From NCBI RefSeq assembly GCF_023156195.1, contig NZ_JAKUKA010000001.1:6015501-6079500 (forward strand): a stretch of 64,000 nt of DNA. Direction: 5' to 3'. The notes under the pieces are model-generated. The model saw nothing but the letters and a program-made list of their open reading frames with translations, ran no database searches and was not told the DNA's origin. The position numbers and the translations under genes were made by a program. Positions 41,909-49,299 of this stretch are shown one piece after another; within the stretch, counting starts at the first letter, position 1; each line of letters opens with the position of its first letter. The stretch comes from Chitinophaga sedimenti (GTDB lineage Bacteria > Bacteroidota > Bacteroidia > Chitinophagales > Chitinophagaceae).

Positions 41909-43013
41909 ATGTATATTCACCAACGACAAAACTGGCCGGAATTCAACTGGGACGACGCTGAAATACTGCCCTTACTGGCAAATGTCAGGTATAGGCAGGG
42001 CAGGTTACTGGGAGAAATGGCGGCCCCTGGGCTTCAAGCTTCGGGAGGAGGCTAGTTTGCAAACGTTAACGGCGGATGTATTAAAATCCAGTGAAATAGA
42101 GGGGGAGATGCTGGATCACGACCAAGTTCGATCCTCGATAGCACGCCGGTTAGGAATGGATATAGGAGGGTTGGTGCCGGCAGACAGGAATGTGGAAGGC
42201 GTGGTGGAAATGATGCTGGATGCTACCCAGCGTTATGAAAAGCCATTAACCGCCGAAAGGTTGTTTGGCTGGCAGGCGTCGCTGTTCCCCACGGGCTGGA
42301 GCGGTATGCATCGCGTAGAAGTGGGTGGCTGGCGCACAGATAAAGATGGACCGATGCAGGTTATTTCCGGGGCTATGGGGCCGGAGACCGTACATTTCCA
42401 GGCCCCCTCCGTCGCTTTGCTGCATGCAGAAATGGACGCTTTTATTACTTGGTTCAACAATGCCCATACGATCGATCCGGTGCTAAAAGCGGCTATTGCG
42501 CATTTATGGTTTGTAACCATACACCCGTTTGATGATGGCAATGGGCGGGTAGCCCGGGCGCTAATGGATATGCAGCTGGCGCGGGCAGAAGAAACGCAGC
42601 AGCGTTTCTATAGCATGTCCGCACAAATCCGGCAGGAGCGAAAAGATTATTATAAGATATTAGAATCTACACAAAGAGATACGCTGGATATCACGGCGTG
42701 GCTCACCTGGTTCCTCCAGTGTTTGGAGCGGGCTATCGCAGCTACAGATCAAACCCTGTCTGTGGTAAAGATGAAGGCACGCTTTTGGGGTTTGCCCGGC
42801 GCAGAACAGGTGAGTGAAAGGCAGAAGTTGATGTTGAACGAACTGCTGGAAGGATTCAAGGGAAAATTGACGTCCTCTAAATGGGCGTTGATGACTAAAA
42901 CTTCCCAAGATACAGCCGTACGTGATATCCAGGACCTGATAGACCGGGGCTTACTGTTGAAAGAGGATGCCGGGGGCAGGAGTACGAGTTATGTGCTCAA
43001 TTTGCCCGGGTGA
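41909..43013 (+). CDS. Fic family protein with DUF4172 N-terminus (frameshifted)
   Basis: About 368 residues from MYIHQRQNWPEFNWDD (an in-frame ATG six codons upstream is possible). One extra C near 42027 breaks the frame; removing it joins GRLLGEMAALGFKLREEASL. The Fic active site is HPFDDGNGRVARAL. Upstream, SSEIEGE supplies an S-x-x-x-E-G motif, the inhibitory helix of class II Fic enzymes in which the Glu blocks the ATP site. A winged-helix C-terminus (QDTAVRDIQDLIDRGLLLKE) completes it. It probably AMPylates a target and is self-inhibited. No separate antitoxin gene is seen. Confidence 0.9.
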
Positions 43014-43118
43014 AAAACTGCGGCCGAAGTGAGGGGCAACGGCAGCCGAATAGCGAAGAAAATGTTGGCTAAAAAAGTGTATATTGGATTGATTTTATTA
43101 ATTATCAACCCTTTACCA

Positions 43119-44034
43119 ATGAAGTTAACTCACTTTCTCCGCGCGGTTTCCGCACCGATTTTATTGTTGTTTGTAAAAACCAGCCATGCCCAGCTGGATT
43201 ACATTGGCCATTTTAATAACGCCACTATGGGCGGTTCTGCCTGGGTGAAGGCAGGGACCTTAGCCATTCCGCAGGCCGGGTTTAGCGCGACTATTACATT
43301 TTATGGCGGTTCGGGGTTTAACGCGCAAACAGCCCAGAATGCGCAGGTAGAACTGAACATCCGTACGAGTAACGGTGGATCGCTGGCGGACGGGGCTTAC
43401 CCGGTGTCTGCCGTGGCTACTATTCTCGGGGAAAACACCGGCTTTGCCAACATCATCCGACTGGTGCCTAATGTGGCAGGCGTTAGTCCCGCCTCGTACG
43501 ACGTGTATTTTTCCACCGGCTCCTACATTGGGGTTGGCTACTACCGCGTAACCAGCGTATCCGGCATCACCTGGACGCATGCCATGGTACAGGCCACGCC
43601 ACCGGCAGGTTACAACGTACGCCTCGAGTTCCGTACCCAAACTGATACCTGGCTGGCCCGCAACGCGCTCTTTGCCTCCGCGGCCACCGGTAACGTAGGT
43701 ATCGGTACGCTTACACCCGACGAAAAGCTCACCGTAAACGGTGTTGTGCGCGCCAAAAAGTGAAAGTAACACAAACCGGCTGGCCCGACTACGTGTTCGA
43801 CTCCGCGTACGTGCTGCCATCACTGCAACACACGGCCGATTTCATTAAACAGCACAAACATCTGCCTGGCGTAACACCTGCGGCCGAGGTAGAAAAACAG
43901 GGGCTGGACATCGGGGCCACGCAGGCACAGCTGCTGGAGAAAATCGAACAGCTTACGTTATACTTGATTGAACAGGAGAAGAAGCTCGCCACGCAGCAAT
44001 CGCGTATCGACGAGCTGGAAAAAAGATCAGGTAA
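43119..44034 (+). CDS. Tail-fibre-like secreted surface protein (frameshifted)
   Basis: About 305 residues. The start MKLTHFLRAVSAPILLLF begins a signal peptide ending near SHAQ. A beta-rich domain follows, and GNVGIGTLTPDEKLTVNGVV is the repeat found before intramolecular-chaperone ends. The C-terminus (DYVFDSAYVLPSL, FIKQHKHLPGVTPAAEVEKQ, then a coiled coil LLEKIEQLTLYLIEQEKK) is common in Bacteroidetes fibre proteins. A lost base near 43760 joins RAKEVKVTQ. One A lost near 44021 hides the true stop: with it, ELEKKIR ends at 44032-44034, just before a terminator. Confidence 0.8.
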
Positions 44035-44043
44035 AACAAAAGC

Positions 44044-44075
44044 GCCGGGTACTGTGGTACCCGGCTTTTTTAATA
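44044..44075 (+). terminator. Terminator of the fibre-like gene
   Basis: Stem GCCGGGTA/TACCCGGC with loop CTGTGG followed by TTTTTT. Confidence 0.8.
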
Positions 44076-44088
44076 TCGTGTGTGGCTG

Positions 44089-44679
44089 TTACATCCACTT
44101 CACTTTCTGCTCCAGGGGAATGGTGCGTTTGCCCGGCGCCAGGGTTACATCGGAATAACCGAGGTAGATTACGCCCAGCACTTTGTCTTCTTCCCGCAGT
44201 CCCGGGAACTCCTTCATCGAAGGGTGGTAGGCCATACCGCCAGAACCCCAGTAAGCGGAAATGCCTTCTGCGGCAGCGCCCAGCAGCAGGTTCTGCGTAG
44301 CGGCGGCAGCGGAAGCAATTTCTTCCAGCTCGGGAATGTTCGGGTTGGCGCCGCGGCGCATGCAGGAAATAATAACATGCGATGCTTTGTCGCCCATGGT
44401 AGCCAGTTTGTCGTACGTACCGGGAATGTATGCTTCGCCGCGTACTTTCTTGTACAACTCTGCATGGTCGTGGCAGAACTGTTTCATTTTTTCGCCGCCG
44501 TATACATAAAAGAACCAGGGTTCAGTATAAGCGTGCGTTGGCGCCCAATCGGCCAGTTGCAGCAGCTCCTGCACTTTCTCGTCAGGAATCTGCTCACCGT
44601 TCATGCTCGTGGGTTTCACGGTGCGGCGGTGGGTAATCACGTGCTTCAGATAAGCAGGTTGCTCGGTAAATGTTGTCAT
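44089..44679 (-). CDS. Nitroreductase family protein
   Basis: 196 residues, intact. The FMN-binding start is ITHRRTVKPTSMNGEQIPDE, followed by LLQLADWAPTHAYTEPWFFY. ASAAAATQNLLLGAAAEGIS and the late YLGYSDVTLAPGKRTIPLEQ complete the nitroreductase fold. It uses NAD(P)H to reduce nitro compounds or quinones. It is the last gene of a tight minus-strand operon: the thioesterase gene ends 1 bp upstream. Confidence 0.9.
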   Translation of the reverse strand: MTTFTEQPAYLKHVITHRRTVKPTSMNGEQIPDEKVQELLQLADWAPTHAYTEPWFFYVYGGEKMKQFCHDHAELYKKVRGEAYIPGTYDKLATMGDKASHVIISCMRRGANPNIPELEEIASAAAATQNLLLGAAAEGISAYWGSGGMAYHPSMKEFPGLREEDKVLGVIYLGYSDVTLAPGKRTIPLEQKVKWM

Positions 44680-44680
44680 C

Positions 44681-45112
44681 TTATCCTATCAATTTATCTT
44701 TTAAAGGTTCGGGCAGGCGGGTAACTTTCCGCTGGCCATAATCGAAACACACCATGCCGGTTTTGCCTTCGGCGATGGGATGCTTTTTGCCTTCGCGTTC
44801 GGTGCTCAGGCGGTATACGAGGTCAAAGCCAAAGGGGGTAAGCTCGTCGGCGGTCACTTCCACATGAAATACATCGCCGCGGAACCCTTCGCCCTTATAT
44901 ACGATTGCTACATCGCTCATGATCATGCCCACGCCAAAGGCGTCCAGCTCGGTGCAGCCTATGCTGTCGAGGAACTGCAGGCGGGCTTCGTGCATAATGG
45001 AAAGAATGGCATCGTTGCCAACGTGGCCACCATAGTTTACGTCCTGTATGCGTACAGGGATCTTTGTCTCGAACTTAAATACTTCCGGTAAGCTGATTTT
45101 TACTCTGGCCAT
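44681..45112 (-). CDS. Acyl-CoA thioesterase, 4HBT hotdog fold
   Basis: 143 residues, intact. The hotdog core starts VFKFETKIPVRIQDVNYGGH, where the Asp/His-containing VNYGGHVGND is the active-site turn, then SIMHEARLQFLDSIG and DVAIVYKGEGFRGDVFHVEV. It probably cleaves an acyl-CoA. It sits 9 bp after rdgB and 1 bp before the nitroreductase gene. Confidence 0.88.
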   Translation of the reverse strand: MARVKISLPEVFKFETKIPVRIQDVNYGGHVGNDAILSIMHEARLQFLDSIGCTELDAFGVGMIMSDVAIVYKGEGFRGDVFHVEVTADELTPFGFDLVYRLSTEREGKKHPIAEGKTGMVCFDYGQRKVTRLPEPLKDKLIG

Positions 45113-45121
45113 GTGTCCTTT

Positions 45122-45700
45122 TTATTGTTGCGCCTGCAGAAAGGCCACCAGCTTTTTAAAAGCCTTCGCGCGGTGACTGTAGGCATTCTTTTCATTCGTG
45201 TCCATCTGGGCAAAGGAGCGGGTGTCGCCGGTGGGCTGAAAGATCGGGTCATATCCGAAACCCTTGCCGCCCGTTACATTTTCGAGTATCGTGCCTTCGC
45301 AGATGCCTTCGAACTGGTGCTCCTGTCCATCTATAATTAAAGAAATCACAGTGCGGAAGCGGGCCTGCCGGTCGGTGATGCCCAGCATGTTCTCGAGTAC
45401 CTTCACGATGTTGTCGGCGGGCTCCTTTTGTTCACCGGCATAGCGGGCGCTTAACACACCCGGTTCGCCGTTGAGGGCGGCTATTTCCAGGCCGGTATCT
45501 TCCGAAAAGCAGTTTTTACCGGTCATATTATAAATGACGGTCGACTTTTCGCGGGCGTTGTCTTCCAGCGTATCGTGCGGCTCGGGAATATCGATATCGA
45601 TCCCCGACTCCTTTAACGTGATGATGTCGAAGGCATCGCCCAGCATGGCGCGTATCTCTTTTACCTTATTGTCGTTATTCGTTGCAAAAACCAATACCAT
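45122..45700 (-). CDS. rdgB: RdgB/HAM1 family non-canonical purine NTP pyrophosphatase
   Basis: 192 residues from MVLVFATNNDNKVKEIRAML; an upstream in-frame start would overlap the preceding gene and lacks conservation. ITPase motifs are FATNNDNKVKEI, CFSEDTGLEIAALNGEPGV, GKGFGYDPIFQP and AYSHRAKAFKKL. It hydrolyses dITP, ITP and XTP to monophosphates, keeping damaged purines out of nucleic acids. It starts 2 bp after the preceding gene's stop. Confidence 0.94.
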   Translation of the reverse strand: MVLVFATNNDNKVKEIRAMLGDAFDIITLKESGIDIDIPEPHDTLEDNAREKSTVIYNMTGKNCFSEDTGLEIAALNGEPGVLSARYAGEQKEPADNIVKVLENMLGITDRQARFRTVISLIIDGQEHQFEGICEGTILENVTGGKGFGYDPIFQPTGDTRSFAQMDTNEKNAYSHRAKAFKKLVAFLQAQQ

Positions 45701-45702
45701 GC

Positions 45703-46200
45703 TTATACTAAGTTGAATAATTTCTGTAATCCCATCCACAGGCGGCCTTTCAATTGTTTGTCGCTGCCAATAAGACCAAGGTCGTGCGAAAACAGGGCAG
45801 TAGTGCCGCCGATGGTCACCAGTTGGTAAACGGGAGCTTCCACACCCAGCTGATCGGGGCCAATACCGAACACCACGCAGCGATTAAAGTTCACCACCTG
45901 TTGCCATTCTGCCATGGTTAACGCAGTGTACTGTGTTATATTTGCCAATGCCACATCCTGCATGCCCAGTTTGCACGCATTTAAAATATTTGCGAGCAGA
46001 TTAAACGATTCGTCATTTAAGTACGCTTCATTTTCATTTTGTATGAGCAGCAGTATGTTTTTTTGATTTTCGCCTAAATATTTCACTTTAGGCAGCTCTT
46101 TTTGCACCGCCGGCCCTGCCTGCTTTTCTTCCGGAATAATAGGCTGGGTATACATTTTAGCTAGTAAGTACGGATCCAGTTTCACTTCGGAAAGACTCAT
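45703..46200 (-). CDS. Conserved hypothetical protein upstream of rdgB
   Basis: 165 residues, intact. It has no signal or membrane segment. A central helix-rich part reads KNILLLIQNENEAYLNDESF and NACKLGMQDVALANI, then QVVNFNRCVVFGIGPDQLGV. It heads the four-gene operon with rdgB, a thioesterase and a nitroreductase. The size and the GIGPDQLG/LFSHDLGLIGSD stretches recall small DNA-polymerase accessory subunits, but I cannot assign it. Confidence 0.8.
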   Translation of the reverse strand: MSLSEVKLDPYLLAKMYTQPIIPEEKQAGPAVQKELPKVKYLGENQKNILLLIQNENEAYLNDESFNLLANILNACKLGMQDVALANITQYTALTMAEWQQVVNFNRCVVFGIGPDQLGVEAPVYQLVTIGGTTALFSHDLGLIGSDKQLKGRLWMGLQKLFNLV

Positions 46201-46321
46201 ATATATATTGTTATAACTTTATACGAACGCCCCGGCTGGGGAAAAATCATTTTATTTGCAGATCATTTAAACGGGTAGTGATCCGGAAAGTGTAAAAATA
46301 TTGAGATAAAATCGATAAACC

Positions 46322-47437
46322 ATGATGATTGCAGATTACCCCGTAAAATCGACAGTAATGGAAGAAGCGTTAACGAAGATTAAAGTAACCAGGACGACAC
46401 AGAGCCGCGTTGGTGAGGTGGATTTTAACAACCTGGTTTTCGGTAAAAAGTACGCCGACCACATGCTGGTGGCTGATTTCGACGGGAAGGAGTGGCATAA
46501 TGCAGAGATTTTGCCTTTCGGACATATTTCTGTTAGTCCGTCTAATGCCGCCTGGCACTACGGGCAGGCCATTTTTGAGGGCATCAAGGCTTACAAAGAC
46601 CAGGAAGGTAATCCGATGATCTTCCGCCCTTATGATAATTATAACCGCTTTAATATATCTGCCGACAGGATGGGAATGCCCGACGTACCCGAGTGGCTGT
46701 TTATTGGCGGGATGTCTATGCTCATTGACCTGGACCGCGACTGGGTACCTGCCAACGAAGGCTGTTCGTTCTACCTGCGTCCGTTCATGATCGCCGCAGA
46801 TGAGTTCATTGGTGTACGACCTTCCGATACTTACCGCTTTATGATCATCAACAGTCCTTCGGGCCCGTACTTCAACAAACCTATTCACCTGCTGGTGCAG
46901 GATAAATATATACGTGCGTTCCCGGGCGGGGTAGGGTATGCCAAAGCGGCCGGTAACTATGGCGGCACCATGCAGCCGACCATGCAGGCCCGTAAACAGG
47001 GCTACGACCAGATTCTTTGGGTGGATGGCTATGAGCACAAATACCTGCAGGAGTGTGGTACCATGAACGTATTTACCATTATCGGCAACACCGCCATTAC
47101 CCCCGACCTGACCCAGGGTACTATCCTCGCCGGTGTCACCCGCGCCAGTGTCATGGACATCCTGGCGGACATGGGGCTGACCGTGGAGGAGCGCCCGATT
47201 TCCATCGAGGAAGTGGTGGCTGCTTACGAGGCAGGCACCCTGCGCGAGGTATTCGGCACCGGTACGGCGTCGAGCGTTGCGTACGTGGAAAAACTGGATT
47301 ACAAGGACAAGAGCATTCGCCTCGACACTACGAAATATGATGTGGGCAGCGAGGTGATCAGGCGATTGGATGCGATACGCACAGGTAAAGCCGAAGATAC
47401 CCGGAAGTGGAATTTCCATGTTCCCCGGCATTTCTAG
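46322..47437 (+). CDS. ilvE: Branched-chain amino acid aminotransferase
   Basis: 371 residues, intact. This PLP-fold-type-IV enzyme interconverts Leu/Ile/Val and their 2-oxo acids. The PLP Lys is in GGVGYAKAAGNYGG; other marks are HYGQAIFEGIKAYKD, FYLRPFMIAAD, ECGTMNVFTIIGN, GTILAGVTRASVMDI and EVFGTGTASSVAYV. Two adjacent ATGs open the frame, and a third in-frame ATG at 46358 (MEEALTKIK) is possible. It is single-gene, with a terminator following. Confidence 0.95.
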   Translation: MMIADYPVKSTVMEEALTKIKVTRTTQSRVGEVDFNNLVFGKKYADHMLVADFDGKEWHNAEILPFGHISVSPSNAAWHYGQAIFEGIKAYKDQEGNPMIFRPYDNYNRFNISADRMGMPDVPEWLFIGGMSMLIDLDRDWVPANEGCSFYLRPFMIAADEFIGVRPSDTYRFMIINSPSGPYFNKPIHLLVQDKYIRAFPGGVGYAKAAGNYGGTMQPTMQARKQGYDQILWVDGYEHKYLQECGTMNVFTIIGNTAITPDLTQGTILAGVTRASVMDILADMGLTVEERPISIEEVVAAYEAGTLREVFGTGTASSVAYVEKLDYKDKSIRLDTTKYDVGSEVIRRLDAIRTGKAEDTRKWNFHVPRHF

Positions 47438-47458
47438 GTCTTCCTTTAATATATAACC

Positions 47459-47489
47459 AAGCCCGCAGGTAATGCCTGCGGGCTTTTTT
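47459..47489 (+). terminator. Terminator of ilvE
   Basis: Stem AAGCCCGCAGG/CCTGCGGGCTT with loop TAATG and T-run. Confidence 0.85.
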
Positions 47490-47657
47490 ACGCTCCTAAT
47501 ATAAGCGTCCGCTGCCATTCCTGTATCTATATAATATATAACACGGCGATGCGGTTAATTTTCGCTATATTAGCTATAACTCGATGACGTTCAAGTCTTC
47601 GGTTTGTTTCGGGGCATTGCCCTGTCACAATTTAGTTGTTATGTGTTTTAGCTATAC

Positions 47658-47691
47658 AAAGGTCGGGCTGCAATGCCCGGCCTTGTTTTTT
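47658..47691 (+). terminator. Orphan hairpin terminator
   Basis: AAGGTCGGGC pairs with GCCCGGCCTT (one G-U) around TGCAAT and is followed by GTTTTTT. The ilvE gene already has its own terminator about 170 bp upstream, so this one ends something else: a small transcript from about 47550, or an attenuated leader of the gene at 47726. Confidence 0.65.
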
Positions 47692-47725
47692 ATATTAAAA
47701 ATCAGAACTTTCCTATCTTTCGCCC

Positions 47726-48016
47726 ATGACTTTACCAGAATTTATCGCATCTTTGCAATCCGCTGAACCACCGTACGGCTTAACGCCGGCTTTGACCGCC
47801 ATGTGGTGGGACGGAAAAGGGGACTGGGATGCGGCGCACGACATCGCGCAGGAAATAACAGGCAGTACAGGGTCTTACATACATGCCTACCTGCACCGAA
47901 AAGAGGGTGACCCGGGCAATGCAGCCTACTGGTACGCCAGGGCCGGCCGGAAGATTCCCAAAAGCAGTCTGGACGAGGAGTGGAACGACATTGTAATGGA
48001 ATTGCTGCGAAGCTGA
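47726..48016 (+). CDS. Small conserved hypothetical protein
   Basis: 96 residues, intact. The pattern MWWDGKGDWDAAHDIAQEIT, IHAYLHRKEGDPGNAAYWYA and RAGRKIP is a recurrent one in bacteria: a short helical protein with a WDxAH and HRKEGDxxNAxYWYxRA signature. It is cytosolic. Function is unknown to me. Only 48 bp separate its stop from the -33 box of the rpsL promoter. Confidence 0.8.
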   Translation: MTLPEFIASLQSAEPPYGLTPALTAMWWDGKGDWDAAHDIAQEITGSTGSYIHAYLHRKEGDPGNAAYWYARAGRKIPKSSLDEEWNDIVMELLRS

Positions 48017-48063
48017 GCCTGATGCCAACGACCCCTGACAGAAAAAAAAAAATATCGAACAAT

Positions 48064-48095
48064 TTTGTAATTATAAACATATAGTCTTACCTTTG
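48064..48095 (+). promoter_or_regulatory. rpsL promoter (Bacteroidetes -33/-7 type)
   Basis: TTTG at 48064-48067 and TACCTTTG at 48088-48095 are separated by 20 bp, the spacing of the TTTG/TAnnTTTG promoter. The downstream CCCTCCCAAA is shared with the rpsJ promoter region, and an imperfect stem in the leader (about 48101-48127) could be regulatory. Confidence 0.85.
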
Positions 48096-48164
48096 CCCTC
48101 CCAAAATCCCTATATGGGGAATTTGGAAGTAATTGTAAACAGACTGAAAAAAACATAGGTAAGA

Positions 48165-48545
48165 ATGCCTACTATACAACAATTAGTAAGAAAAGGAAGA
48201 GAAATTATCCGGGCCAAATCCAAATCCAGAGCGTTGGATAGCTGCCCTCAGCGTCGTGGTGTATGTACCCGTGTGTACACAACCACGCCTAAGAAGCCTA
48301 ACTCCGCACTGCGTAAGGTGGCCAAGGTTCGTTTGACCAACAAAATCGAGGTGATTGCTTATATCCCCGGTGAAGGTCACAACCTGCAGGAGCACTCTAT
48401 CGTACTGATCCGTGGTGGTAGGGTAAAAGACCTTCCGGGTGTACGTTACCACATCGTACGTGGTTCCCTGGATACTGCCGGTGTAAAAGACCGTAAGCAG
48501 AGCCGTTCCAAATATGGTACTAAGAGGGAAAAGGCAAAAAAATAA
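48165..48545 (+). CDS. rpsL: 30S ribosomal protein S12
   Basis: 126 residues, intact. MPTIQQLVRKGREIIRAKSK, then TTPKKPNSALRKVAKVRLTN, GEGHNLQEHSIVLIRGG and RVKDLPGVRYHIVRG. The two lysines where streptomycin-resistance changes usually occur, in PKKPNS and VKDLPG, are wild type. First gene of the str segment, 31 bp before rpsG. Confidence 0.98.
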   Translation: MPTIQQLVRKGREIIRAKSKSRALDSCPQRRGVCTRVYTTTPKKPNSALRKVAKVRLTNKIEVIAYIPGEGHNLQEHSIVLIRGGRVKDLPGVRYHIVRGSLDTAGVKDRKQSRSKYGTKREKAKK

Positions 48546-48576
48546 TTAATAATAACTAGTTGAAATTTTTCAATAA

Positions 48577-49043
48577 ATGAGAAAGCAAGCTGCGAAAAAA
48601 TTACCGCTGGCTCCAGATCCTAAATTTGGCGACAAACAGGTAACCCGTTTCGTGAACAACATCATGGAGCAGGGCAAAAAAGCATCGCCTACAGAATTTT
48701 CTACGATGCAATTGACCGCGTTAGCCAAATTACTAACGAAAATGGTTACGAAATTTGGAAAAGAGCGTTAGTGAACGTAACTCCCGCTGTTGAAGTTAGA
48801 AGCCGTCGTATCGGTGGTGCAACTTTCCAGATTCCTGCCGAGGTTCGTGCTGATAGAAAAATTTCTCTGTCTATGAAATGGTTGATCCGTTTCGCTGGCG
48901 AAAGAAATGGTAAGAGCATGGCTGAGAAACTGGCGAACGAGATCGTAGCTGCAAGCAAAGGTGAAGGTGCCGCTTTCAAAAAGAAAGAAGATACTCACCG
49001 TATGGCTGAGGCGAACAAAGCCTTCTCTCACTTCAGGGTATAG
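48577..49043 (+). CDS. rpsG: 30S ribosomal protein S7 (frameshifted)
   Basis: About 155 residues. The N-terminus is MRKQAAKKLPLAPDPKFGDK. One base is lost near 48684, right after GKKA; restoring it gives IAYRIFYDAIDRVSQITNEN and GYEIWKRALVNVTPAVEVRS before RRIGGATFQIPAEV. The rest to AFSHFRV is normal. S7 nucleates the head of the 30S subunit and is essential, so this break must be an error in the sequence. Confidence 0.95.
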
Positions 49044-49077
49044 TAGAAAGGACGCAAGTCCTACAGCATATAATTAT

Positions 49078-49112
49078 GGCAAACGTTTCCGATTGGAAGC
49101 GTTTGCCTTTTT
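49078..49112 (+). terminator. Terminator after rpsG
   Basis: GGCAAACG..TCC pairs with GGA..CGTTTGCC and is followed by TTTTTAT. It ends the rpsL-rpsG transcript before the inserted block, so fusA cannot simply be read from the rpsL promoter. Confidence 0.8.
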
Positions 49113-49193
49113 ATTTGGGCCGTCCAGGTAATCGCTTCTTCAGCCGCCGGGTTTCTTCATTGCCACTGAATTACATGCTTATCCTCACCCGGA

Positions 49194-49226
49194 TAAAAAG
49201 CAGAAGCCCGCTGGAAAGCGGGCTTC
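49194..49226 (-). terminator. Terminator of the collagen-like gene
   Basis: Stem GAAGCCCGCT/AGCGGGCTTC with loop GGAA; on the minus strand it is followed by TGCTTTTTAT. Confidence 0.78.
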
Positions 49227-49299
49227 GCTAAGTTACAACCATAATTAAACGTCGAAACCGTACTGCATTTAGTGCCGTGCAGTACCTATACTTAGATCA

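Noticed and set aside
43119..44034. A prophage tail-fibre gene
   Set aside because: It has a Sec signal peptide and no other phage genes lie nearby; such chaperone-type ends are common in Bacteroidetes surface proteins.
46370..47518. A 382-codon open frame opposite ilvE
   Set aside because: Antisense shadow; the plus-strand frame has all aminotransferase motifs and the shadow has none.
47584..47766. A 60-codon frame before the small conserved gene
   Set aside because: It runs through a terminator hairpin and into the next gene in another frame; no ribosome-binding site or recognisable sequence.
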